Positions 1-7,267 of a stretch of 64,000 nt of DNA are shown piece by piece. This stretch comes from Vreelandella sp042466685. GTDB taxonomy: Bacteria; Pseudomonadota; Gammaproteobacteria; Pseudomonadales; Halomonadaceae. Position numbers and translations under genes: made by a program. Below the pieces are notes generated by a model that was not told the DNA's origin, ran no database searches, and saw only the letters and a list, made by a program, of their open reading frames with translations. The stretch is from assembly GCF_042466685.1 (NCBI RefSeq), contig NZ_CP170448.1, positions 4,526,001 to 4,590,000 of the forward strand, given 5' to 3'. Positions within the stretch are counted from its first letter, which is position 1; every line of letters begins with the position of its first letter.

Positions 1-101
1 ACCCCTTTGTGGCGGGGCAGATTCTGTTTGTCGATGGCGGGGAGTCGATCAACCTGGAAGGACGGCACTCTGAAAATTATGCCTATGAAATAAAGCCCTA
101 A
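1..101 (+). CDS. SDR-family oxidoreductase, C-terminal fragment (5' end outside window)
   Basis: An open frame entering from the left edge (first full codon at base 3) encodes 32 residues and stops at 99-101. It contains FVAGQILFVDGGES, the usual C-terminal G-x(4)-VDGG strand of classical short-chain dehydrogenases, followed by a polar tail of about 17 residues. The NAD(P)-binding and YxxxK parts lie outside the window, so neither substrate nor subfamily can be given. It converges on the mechanosensitive channel gene across a GC-rich hairpin. Confidence 0.7.
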   Translation, partial: PFVAGQILFVDGGESINLEGRHSENYAYEIKP

Positions 102-111
102 AACGCAGAGA

Positions 112-129
112 GGCCGCCCGAAGGCGGCC
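112..129. terminator. Hairpin between convergent genes
   Basis: Perfect 7-bp stem GGCCGCC / GGCGGCC with a CGAA tetraloop. It lies between the stop of the SDR fragment and the stop of the minus-strand MscS gene and reads through a T-rich stretch on the minus strand, so it probably terminates both transcripts. Confidence 0.6.
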
Positions 130-156
130 CCTGCAACGATTCGCATCGATAACGGC

Positions 157-2568
157 TTAAGTCTCATCGACGTCATCATGGTCAGGTTTTTGGTGATCGA
201 CCGTATCAGGGGTTGTCTGATTGAGTCGAGGATCAAACCTGTCATCCGTTGTAACGTCACCTGACTTGGGTTGCCCTGCCGGACTACCGTCGATTGTAAA
301 GGCTTGCTGCATGATACGCAGATTAGCGGGCGGCGCAGAACCTGTCTTATCTTGCCCGAAGTAGAGCGTGGTATGCGGGAAGGGTATTTCGATACCCGCC
401 TCATCAAAGCGCATTTTCACCAAGCGATTGTAGGCACGGCCCACGGCCCACTGATCCCCCGGCGTGGTTTTAATCACCACACGGATATTCACCGAGCTGT
501 CCGCCAGAGCCGTCACACCGGCCACGGTGAGATCCGCCAGTAGCTTAAAGCCATGCTCTTCACTGGCTTTCAGATCCTCAAAAGCCAACTGAAGTTGTGC
601 AATGGCATCATCTATACTTTCACGATAGGCAATGCCGTATTCGCCCACATGGTTGCCGTACTCACGCATATAGTTAGATACGGTATCCACGCTGGAGAAC
701 GGTACGATATGGTAAGTACCGGATAGATCGCGGATCCCTACAGAGCGGATACTGAGCCGTTCTGCGGTACCTGTTATGCCACCTACCGTCACCACATCCC
801 CGGTGTTCATGGCATTCTCTATCTGAATGAATACACCGGTGATAACGTCCTGCACCAGTTTCTGGGCGCCAAAACCAATCGCCAGACCCAGTACACCGGC
901 ACCGGCAATCAGCGGGCCGATATTGATGCCGATTTCCGACAGCACGATCATGCCGGTAATGGTCACCATGGCGATTGCCAGTGCATTACGAAATAGGCTG
1001 AGCAGCGTTTTCGCCCGCGCCGACGGTTCTCCGTGGCCGGTTTCCGGGTTGAGCTTGTGCTCAATAAGGCTCGCCAAACCTAGCCAAACGGCTAGCGCCA
1101 CAATCAAAATCACCGCCACGCTGGTCAGGTTGCCAACCAGGTTGGCACCGCGTTCAGAGGCGTACCAGGCGGCGAGGTCAAAGGCGCCCCATGCATTCAG
1201 CACCATCATGATGACCACGATCAGAATAATCGTGCGCAGCACGCGAAGTGCATTGGGCACGTAGCTGTTCAAGCGCTTCTCAAGCAGGGGCAATTTGCGC
1301 CGCAAGTCGTCGGACAGGGTAATCCGGCGGCCAATGGTTTGGGTAAGAAACGACGATACCAATAGCCCAACAACAATCGCCGCCAATGACTTCAGCGTGG
1401 CAAACATCACAAACGGCAATGCATCGCCAGGGCGCGTCAAGGTCAGTACAAACACCATCAAGAAGTACAGCAGCGCAAACAGATGCCAAGTACGGGCAAA
1501 TAGCTGTAGCGAAACGCGGCTGGCGGTGAGCGTCGATTTTGCCGCCATCTCGTTCAGGTTATCGCGCAGGCGGGTGCGGTTCTTAAGCACCACGACCACG
1601 GCGTAGATAAATGCCAGCACCATGATCAGCGTACCGACCGCTTGACCCAGCGAAGCCGACACGTAGAAGTTAACCAGCGGGACTATCACCATCAGGCCAT
1701 AACCGACCATGCCGATCAGCCGCGCTAGCCAGCGGTTCCAGTAGGAGGCTTCCTGGGCAGAGATAGGCAGTAGCCGCAGCCCTTCGTAGCGCGAAGAGAA
1801 CAACATCCGCACCGCGGCTTTGAGCAGCTCAATAATCAAGAATGCATTCAAAAAGAGCGAGGCGCGGGTAGATAGCTCACCGGCTTCACCAATCGCAAAC
1901 GTGGCCAATAGGTTGCCACCCACATAGGCCAAGCCGACCAGCAACACATCGATGACCGCCGCAATGGCCACACAGGCAATCAAGCGCAACACCGGCGTTA
2001 AGTTACTGCCATTCAGCGACCAGCCACTGATTTTGGTAAATAGTGGCTTAGCCAACCGTCGCACGATCATAAATAGTGCAAAGGTGGCGACAATCACCAT
2101 ACCTAGATTAATCGCCGCACTGGTGAACGCGGCCATATCAAAGACACTGTCCGCCTCTTGCCCGGAAAACAGACCGCCAACAATGCCCACCACTTGCTCG
2201 AACTGGCCCCCCACATCGCTAACCACACGACTGGTGAGCTCTGCTAACTGGCGTGGCAGGGAAACATCCTCTGGTGCAATCTCACTACCTTGGGCCGCCG
2301 CTTCCGGAGAGAGCTCATTGGCAACGCCAGCGGGCAGCGACGAGGCTTGATTGCGCAGCATCTCAATCAACTCTTGTCGCGACTGCTCATCTTCCAACAG
2401 GCTGGCCAGCGCCTCGTAGGACGTCGGCGCCGCCTCTTCAGACGATGCTGCACCATCGGCACTGGCCGACTCACTTGGCGCGCTCTGCGCCATTGCTGGC
2501 GTCGCTATCAAGGCAATCATTGCCAGCAGCCAGACACCTAGCCAGGGTAATAAACGAAGTGGCTTCAC
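157..2568 (-). CDS. ybiO: Large MscS-family mechanosensitive channel (YbiO type)
   Basis: 803-residue inner-membrane channel that would release solutes on hypo-osmotic shock, a plausible need in a halophile. A signal peptide (residues 1-27, ending AMAQ) precedes an acidic periplasmic stretch containing an LLEDEQSRQELIEMLR helix, then about ten membrane segments. The MscS pore and beta domain sit at roughly 550-620, with the glycine/alanine-rich AGVLGLAIGFGAQKLVQD pore helix and the VFIQIENAMNTGDVV segment. Length and layout match E. coli YbiO (about 740 residues) rather than short MscS. The start is GTG, chosen because an AAGGAGG ribosome site sits 7 nt upstream. The C-terminal 50 residues are hydrophilic, Asp-rich and not part of the channel fold. 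Confidence 0.85.
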   Translation of the reverse strand: MKPLRLLPWLGVWLLAMIALIATPAMAQSAPSESASADGAASSEEAAPTSYEALASLLEDEQSRQELIEMLRNQASSLPAGVANELSPEAAAQGSEIAPEDVSLPRQLAELTSRVVSDVGGQFEQVVGIVGGLFSGQEADSVFDMAAFTSAAINLGMVIVATFALFMIVRRLAKPLFTKISGWSLNGSNLTPVLRLIACVAIAAVIDVLLVGLAYVGGNLLATFAIGEAGELSTRASLFLNAFLIIELLKAAVRMLFSSRYEGLRLLPISAQEASYWNRWLARLIGMVGYGLMVIVPLVNFYVSASLGQAVGTLIMVLAFIYAVVVVLKNRTRLRDNLNEMAAKSTLTASRVSLQLFARTWHLFALLYFLMVFVLTLTRPGDALPFVMFATLKSLAAIVVGLLVSSFLTQTIGRRITLSDDLRRKLPLLEKRLNSYVPNALRVLRTIILIVVIMMVLNAWGAFDLAAWYASERGANLVGNLTSVAVILIVALAVWLGLASLIEHKLNPETGHGEPSARAKTLLSLFRNALAIAMVTITGMIVLSEIGINIGPLIAGAGVLGLAIGFGAQKLVQDVITGVFIQIENAMNTGDVVTVGGITGTAERLSIRSVGIRDLSGTYHIVPFSSVDTVSNYMREYGNHVGEYGIAYRESIDDAIAQLQLAFEDLKASEEHGFKLLADLTVAGVTALADSSVNIRVVIKTTPGDQWAVGRAYNRLVKMRFDEAGIEIPFPHTTLYFGQDKTGSAPPANLRIMQQAFTIDGSPAGQPKSGDVTTDDRFDPRLNQTTPDTVDHQKPDHDDVDET

Positions 2569-2726
2569 ACCTGAACCTCCTTTTGGGTGAGTGTTGTGTT
2601 CAATCTAACGGCTGCCTGGTTTTACGCAAGCTAACGTAAGGCAACTGATGTTGCTTATACTCTACACTGCCCGCACAGCTTGTTAAAAAGTTGTACAGGG
2701 TAACATGACTTGATTAATAAAACGCT

Positions 2727-3158
2727 TCACTGGCAAAGCGGTACTAGCCACTGCTGCGCCAGCAGTAACACCACGCCATAACGCGCACCTTTAGCGACCA
2801 CAGTCCAGGCCAGTGCCCGCCACCAGGGCAGCCGAAAAACGCCAGCCAGTACAGTGAGGGGGTCACCAACAATCGGTGCCCAGGAAATCAGCAGGCTCAG
2901 CTCGCCAAAGCGGTGGTACCAGCCTTCCGCGCGCGCCAAGCTACGCGGCGATGCGGGAAACCAACGGCGGTCTTGAAACTGACGCGCATAGCGGCCCATC
3001 GCCACGTTGACCATGCTACCGATCGTATTGCCCGCCGTGGCCACCAACCACAGCGCCAGCGGCGGCTCACCGAGACACCACAGCCGCGCCAGCCACACTT
3101 CCGATCCACCGGGAATCAGCGTGGCGCTGGCCAGCGCGACCAAAAACAGACTTAACAT
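2727..3158 (-). CDS. yqaA: YqaA family (DedA/VTT superfamily) membrane protein
   Basis: 143-residue integral membrane protein with a shortened VTT/SNARE-associated fold: four hydrophobic segments, an N-terminal PGGSE motif and the family G-x(3)-G-x(2)-V-N-x(2)-G region (GNTIGSMVNVAMGRY, about residues 43-57), then SWAPIVGDPLTVLAG. DedA relatives act in membrane homeostasis and lipid-carrier flipping, but the role of YqaA proteins is not settled. It begins 17 bp after the IclR-type gene ends on the same strand, so the two may be co-transcribed. The ribosome site is weak. Confidence 0.75.
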   Translation of the reverse strand: MLSLFLVALASATLIPGGSEVWLARLWCLGEPPLALWLVATAGNTIGSMVNVAMGRYARQFQDRRWFPASPRSLARAEGWYHRFGELSLLISWAPIVGDPLTVLAGVFRLPWWRALAWTVVAKGARYGVVLLLAQQWLVPLCQ

Positions 3159-3175
3159 TCGTTCAACGACCTAGG

Positions 3176-3997
3176 TTAACGCGGCACCTGCCCACCCAAC
3201 TGCTGGGTAATTTCATCGGCCGTTTGGCGAACCAGCGCTCCCAGGGTGAGTAAGCGAGCCTCCGGGATGCGCGCCACCGGGCCTGACACCGAAATGGCTG
3301 CCAACGGCGCGCCGTGCTCATCAAACACACAAGCGGCCACGCAGTGCAGGCCAACGGCATGCTCTTCCCGGTCGCAGGCAAAGCCCTGAGCGCGGATTTG
3401 CTCTGTTTCCTTTTTCAGTGTGTCGGCTTGATAGAGCGTATTAGCGGTCACTCTTGCAAGTTCGTGCCCATTCAGCAACTGAGTCCGTTCATCATCAGGC
3501 ATCCACGCCAGCAGTGCTTTACCTACCCCCGAGGCGTGCAGCGGCGCACGGGAGCCTAAGCGGGTGATCATGCGCATCATCTGCGGTGACTCGTGCTGCG
3601 CCAGAAACACCGCCGTGGCGCCATCACGGATACCTAAGTTGGCCGTTTCACCGGTTTCTGTGGTTAAACGGCGCAGAAAGGGACGACTTGTGGCCACCAC
3701 GTCGCGGGCTTCAAGAAAGCTATTGCCGATACGAAAGGTTTTAACATCGATTCGCCACAGCCCCTGTTCGTTCTCCTGGGTGACAAACCCCTGGCTCTGC
3801 AAGGCTTGTAGCAAGCGGTGGGTGGTAGACGGGGCTAACTCGGCCATCTCTGCCACTTCTGAAAGGGCTAGCCCAAGTGGGCTGGCTGCGAGATGTTCCA
3901 GCAGCGTTAAGCCACGTACCAGCGACTGGCTATGGCCGCCGCTAGCTTTGGCGGTACTCGCCGGACGACCGACCGTCCTGCGTTTGGCTTCACTCAC
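3176..3997 (-). CDS. IclR-family transcriptional repressor, AllR/BhcR-like
   Basis: 273 residues. An N-terminal winged helix-turn-helix (about 24-85, with LSEVAEMAELAPSTTHRLLQ) is followed by the IclR effector-binding domain (about 95-265, with GSRAPLHASGVGKALLAW and AISVSGPVARI). The sequence resembles E. coli AllR and BhcR, which sense glyoxylate-type ligands; that assignment is from memory of the family. The start is GTG with AGGAGAG upstream. A GGAA-N5-TTCC palindrome of IclR-box type lies in its promoter (4138-4152), and a closer match lies upstream of malate synthase G (54923-54937), suggesting autoregulation and control of glyoxylate metabolism. Confidence 0.8.
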   Translation of the reverse strand: MSEAKRRTVGRPASTAKASGGHSQSLVRGLTLLEHLAASPLGLALSEVAEMAELAPSTTHRLLQALQSQGFVTQENEQGLWRIDVKTFRIGNSFLEARDVVATSRPFLRRLTTETGETANLGIRDGATAVFLAQHESPQMMRMITRLGSRAPLHASGVGKALLAWMPDDERTQLLNGHELARVTANTLYQADTLKKETEQIRAQGFACDREEHAVGLHCVAACVFDEHGAPLAAISVSGPVARIPEARLLTLGALVRQTADEITQQLGGQVPR

Positions 3998-4137
3998 CTA
4001 GCTCTCTCCTAAAGGACGCTCTCAAAAAAACGCTCCCAAAAGCGCTCCTACTTACGCAAAGCGCCCCTGCTCAGGGCGGTCACGAAAAACACAAAGGGCG
4101 TCAGGATAACGTGACAACAGGGCAATTGTCGCGTTTA

Positions 4138-4152
4138 CGGAAACGAATTCCA
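4138..4152. promoter_or_regulatory. Putative IclR-type operator
   Basis: CGGAAACGAATTCCA, an interrupted palindrome GGAA-N5-TTCC that matches the published IclR consensus (TGGAAAT-N-ATTTCCA) at about 11 of 14 fixed positions. It lies about 140 bp upstream of the IclR-type gene and 34 bp past the 3' end of the enoyl-CoA hydratase gene, where an autoregulatory operator would be expected. Confidence 0.4.
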
Positions 4153-4185
4153 TTCATTCGGCGATGGCACGTCAGAGATAGCACC

Positions 4186-5022
4186 TCAGCGATTCCGCCA
4201 GCGCGGTGGCCGCTTGGCAATAAACGCATCGATCCCCTCGCCCACATCCTCGGCCAACATATTGCAGGCCATGGTTTCCCCGGCAAAGGCGTAGGCTTCG
4301 TCGAGCGGCATGGCGAGTTGACGGGTAAACATGGCTTTTCCGGTGCGCACGGCAATGGCACTTTTGGCGCAGATGCTGGCGGTCAGCGCGTCCGTGGCCG
4401 CGTCCAGCGCATTGTCGTCTGCCACGCGGTTAATCAGGCCCCACTCGGCAGCCTGCTCAGCGCCGATAAACTCCCCGGTCAGCAGCATCTCCATGGCGCG
4501 CTTAGATGCCACGTTGCGGGAGAGTGCTACCGCCGGGGTGGAGCAAAACAGCCCCACGTTGATCCCAGAAACAGCAAAGCGAGCGCTGCGCGCAGCGACG
4601 GCCAAGTCACAGCTCGCCACCAGTTGGCAGCCTGCAGCGGTGGCGATGCCCTGCACTTTGGCAATCACTGGCACGGGCAGGTGTACAATCGCCTGCATCA
4701 CGTCGCTACAGCGGGCAAACAGCGTTTGGTAGTAGGCTTTATCGGGGTTGGCGCGCATCTGCTTCAGGTCATGCCCAGCGCAAAAGGCTTTCCCTTCCGC
4801 CGCGAGGACAACACAGCGCACGCTGCTATCGTCAGCAATCTCGGTCAGGGCGTCATGAAGTGCTTCCAGCATGGCTTCCGAGAGCGCATTAAAGCGCTCC
4901 GGTGTACTCATGGTTAGCGTGGTGACGCCTTGATGATCAAGGCGTTGCAGAAGGGAAGCCGTTGACGATGGAGCTTCAGGAAAAGATCCCTCAGAAGAGC
5001 GTCGGTCAGAGGTGATGGGCAT
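4186..5022 (-). CDS. Enoyl-CoA hydratase/isomerase-like protein (ECHDC3 type)
   Basis: 278-residue crotonase-fold protein. The oxyanion-hole segment AFCAGHDLKQM is present, and the second conserved region reads GIATAAGCQLVASCDLAVAA, matching ECHDC3-type proteins. At the two positions that carry the catalytic glutamates of classical crotonase (GGGCE and xxPE) this protein has Gln (AAGCQ) and Gly (VSGI), so ordinary hydration of enoyl-CoA is doubtful and substrate and reaction are unknown. The start is the ATG with CAGGAG 6 nt upstream; a 16-codon 5' extension lacks such a site. It sits upstream of the IclR-type gene on the same strand, separated by about 190 bp. Confidence 0.78.
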   Translation of the reverse strand: MPITSDRRSSEGSFPEAPSSTASLLQRLDHQGVTTLTMSTPERFNALSEAMLEALHDALTEIADDSSVRCVVLAAEGKAFCAGHDLKQMRANPDKAYYQTLFARCSDVMQAIVHLPVPVIAKVQGIATAAGCQLVASCDLAVAARSARFAVSGINVGLFCSTPAVALSRNVASKRAMEMLLTGEFIGAEQAAEWGLINRVADDNALDAATDALTASICAKSAIAVRTGKAMFTRQLAMPLDEAYAFAGETMACNMLAEDVGEGIDAFIAKRPPRWRNR

Positions 5023-5105
5023 GGTGAACTCCTGGTATTGAGCAACTTTGCCCATCAGTCTAGCCCACAAGGCTTATCCAAGACCCCTGCCTACCGTGCC
5101 CTCGC

Positions 5106-6056
5106 TTATTTTTTCATTAGCCGGGTATCGCGGCCTAGGGGATGCGGCTCGCCGCGCTGTTTGGCTAGATCGATTTGGCGTTGGCGTTCGCGAGCGGCGG
5201 CGCGGGTCTTCTCCGGCAAAGAGTCGATGCAGTGTGGGCAGCTAATCCCCGGCTCGTAAGCAGAAGACTGCATATCTTCGGCAGAGATCGGCATGCGGCA
5301 GGCGTGGCACTGCTCGAACTCGCCTTTGCTTAAGTCGTGGCGAACCGTCACCCGGTTGTCGAACACAAAACACTCACCGCGCCACAGCGACTGCTCTTCG
5401 GGGACTTTCTCCAGGTAGTTCAGCACGCCACCTTTCAGGTGATAGACCTCTTCAAAGCCCTCTTTAAGCATAAAGCTGGAGGCTTTTTCACAGCGGATGC
5501 CGCCGGTGCAAAACATGGCCACTTTCTTATGCTTTTCTGGGTCGTAGTGCTCGCGCACGTACTCGGGAAACTCGCGAAAAGTGGTGGTTTTAGGATCGAT
5601 CGCCCGCTCAAAGCTGCCAATCGCCACTTCGTAATCATTGCGGGTATCGATCACCAGCACTTCAGGGTCGGCGATGATGTCGTTCCAGTTTTCCGGCTCG
5701 ACATAAGTACCCACGGTATCGTTAGGGTCGATATCCGGCACGCCGAGGGTGACGATCTCTTTTTTGAGTTTGACCTTGGTGCGGTAGAAAGGCGTTTCGT
5801 CGCAATAGGACTCTTTATGGTCAATATCCGTCAGGCGTGGGTCAGCGGTGAGCCATGTCAGCAGGGCGTCGATGCCTTCGCGGCTACCCGCCACCGTACC
5901 GTTAATGCCCTCTTTGGCGAGCAGCAAGGTGCCTTTGACACCGTTATTCAGCATGGTTTGGCGCAGCGGCTCACGCAGCGCTTCGAAGTCGTTCAGGGTG
6001 ACGAATTTATACAGCGCCGCGACCACAATGGGCGGGGTATCGTTAAACTCAGACAT
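5106..6056 (-). CDS. trhO: tRNA uridine(34) 5-hydroxylase TrhO
   Basis: 316 residues; performs prephenate-independent, oxygen-dependent hydroxylation of U34 in the tRNA anticodon (ho5U), the first step to cmo5U-type wobble bases. An N-terminal acylphosphatase-like domain (about 10-110) is followed by a rhodanese domain with VLVIDTRNDYEV and the catalytic loop CTGGIRCEKAS (Cys183), then a C-terminal segment with C-x2-C pairs (CHACRMP and CPHC) that probably binds a metal. Length agrees with the YceA/UPF0176 family. It stands alone, with a modest TGGAG ribosome site. Confidence 0.93.
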   Translation of the reverse strand: MSEFNDTPPIVVAALYKFVTLNDFEALREPLRQTMLNNGVKGTLLLAKEGINGTVAGSREGIDALLTWLTADPRLTDIDHKESYCDETPFYRTKVKLKKEIVTLGVPDIDPNDTVGTYVEPENWNDIIADPEVLVIDTRNDYEVAIGSFERAIDPKTTTFREFPEYVREHYDPEKHKKVAMFCTGGIRCEKASSFMLKEGFEEVYHLKGGVLNYLEKVPEEQSLWRGECFVFDNRVTVRHDLSKGEFEQCHACRMPISAEDMQSSAYEPGISCPHCIDSLPEKTRAAARERQRQIDLAKQRGEPHPLGRDTRLMKK

Positions 6057-6266
6057 GCTCTTGCTCCAGGTAGTCGCCCTCGCAAAGGGCGGACCGGGTT
6101 AAATGAGGGCAGGATTTTACTTGAAAGTTAATCGAAAGTTTAGCGGTAGCGACCTTATTTAATACGTCGATTTATTCGACAGGAACGTGCTGAAAGCTTC
6201 ACCCCACGGAGGGTCAACAAGGCGTATATTGTCACTATTACCTTAACGCAACCTGCGGAGTACAGC

Positions 6267-6956
6267 ATGATTATTCGTCGTTCCAACGAGCGGGGCTATG
6301 CCGACCACGGCTGGCTGCGCTCTTTCCATACCTTTTCGTTTGCCAACTACGTTGATCGCAACCATATGGGCTTTCGCGCCCTGCGCGTGATCAATGAGGA
6401 TCGCGTTGCGGGCGGCCATGGCTTTGGCGCCCACCCGCACCGGGATATGGAGATTATCTCCTATGTGCTGGAAGGTGAAATGGAGCACAAGGACAACATG
6501 GGCAATGGCGAGGTGATGCGCCCAGGCGATGTACAGCGCATGTCGGCGGGTACCGGGGTGCTACACAGCGAGTTCAATCACTCCAAGGAGAATGAGCTGC
6601 ACTTCCTGCAGATCTGGATCGAACCCAAGCAGCTCGGCATCAAGCCCAGCTACGAGCAAAAGGCCTTCCCTGTCGCTGAACGCCAAGGGCAATGGCGTTT
6701 AGTGGCTTCTGAAGAAGGTCGCGAAGGGTCAGTGAGCATCAACCAGGATGTCAACCTATATGCGGGTTTGTTTAATCCTGGCGAACAGGCAACAGCACCA
6801 CCTTCCCGCTACGCTTGGCTGCATGTAGTGAACGGCGAAATGGAGGTTAACGGCGAGACGCTAAGCGCAGGCGACGCCGCGGCGTTTACGCCGGAAGAGT
6901 CGATCAGCCTCACGGGGAAAGAAGCGGGCGAAGTGTTGTTGTTTGATTTGGTCTAG
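6267..6956 (+). CDS. yhhW: Pirin family protein (YhhW-like quercetinase)
   Basis: 229-residue bicupin of the pirin family. The N-terminal cupin carries the metal site: HPHRDMEI (about 57-64) and GVLHSEFN (His and Glu, about 98-105), matching the His3Glu ligand set of YhhW, which has quercetin 2,3-dioxygenase activity in vitro. The C-terminal cupin (about 140-225) is degenerate, as usual. The physiological substrate is unknown. GCGGAG precedes the ATG, and the gene is monocistronic, divergent from trhO. Confidence 0.88.
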   Translation: MIIRRSNERGYADHGWLRSFHTFSFANYVDRNHMGFRALRVINEDRVAGGHGFGAHPHRDMEIISYVLEGEMEHKDNMGNGEVMRPGDVQRMSAGTGVLHSEFNHSKENELHFLQIWIEPKQLGIKPSYEQKAFPVAERQGQWRLVASEEGREGSVSINQDVNLYAGLFNPGEQATAPPSRYAWLHVVNGEMEVNGETLSAGDAAAFTPEESISLTGKEAGEVLLFDLV

Positions 6957-7267
6957 CATTTGCCCACCCACCCAAGAACCAAAACTGCCCTTACATTAAA
7001 GGGCAGCCAACCGCCCGAGCAGCCTATCAACGGCAAGTACACTACTGAGCTACTACTCAATACCAGTGCAACCTACCCGCGAAAGAGCGTAATTACCACA
7101 CCCAAAACCAAAAACACAACCCCCTCCTTTGTAAGAAATCTCTTAAAATTTTGTAAGTGATTCATGTAACTTGCCCGCCATGCGGGCTAAATTGGTTTAA
7201 TTTCGCTTTTTTTTCGCTATCCTCACTCGTCTCTCATTTAACACATAACGTTTCAAGGAGCGGAGCG
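6957..7267 (+). other. Intergenic region before vgrG, with two hairpins
   Basis: No convincing gene; a 66-codon frame at 6960-7160 has no ribosome site or recognisable content. Two stem-loops are visible: CTGCCCTT/AAGGGCAG at 6985-7006 (8 bp) just after the pirin stop, and GCCCGC-CAT-GCGGGC at 7173-7187. The latter is followed by an AT-rich stretch and an eight-T run (7207-7214), so it is a plausible rho-independent terminator. The vgrG promoter must lie within about 100 bp upstream of 7268; no clear -35/-10 pair was found. Confidence 0.5.

Noticed and set aside
4111..4917. 268-codon plus-strand frame opposite the enoyl-CoA hydratase homologue
   Set aside because: It mirrors a conserved gene on the other strand, has no ribosome site and no recognisable protein content; typical antisense openness of GC-rich coding DNA.
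5337..6131. 264-codon plus-strand frame opposite trhO
   Set aside because: trhO is unmistakable on the minus strand, including its catalytic loop; the antisense frame has no family features.
6960..7160. 66-codon frame between pirin and vgrG
   Set aside because: No ribosome site, unstructured composition, and it crosses a hairpin likely to act as a terminator.
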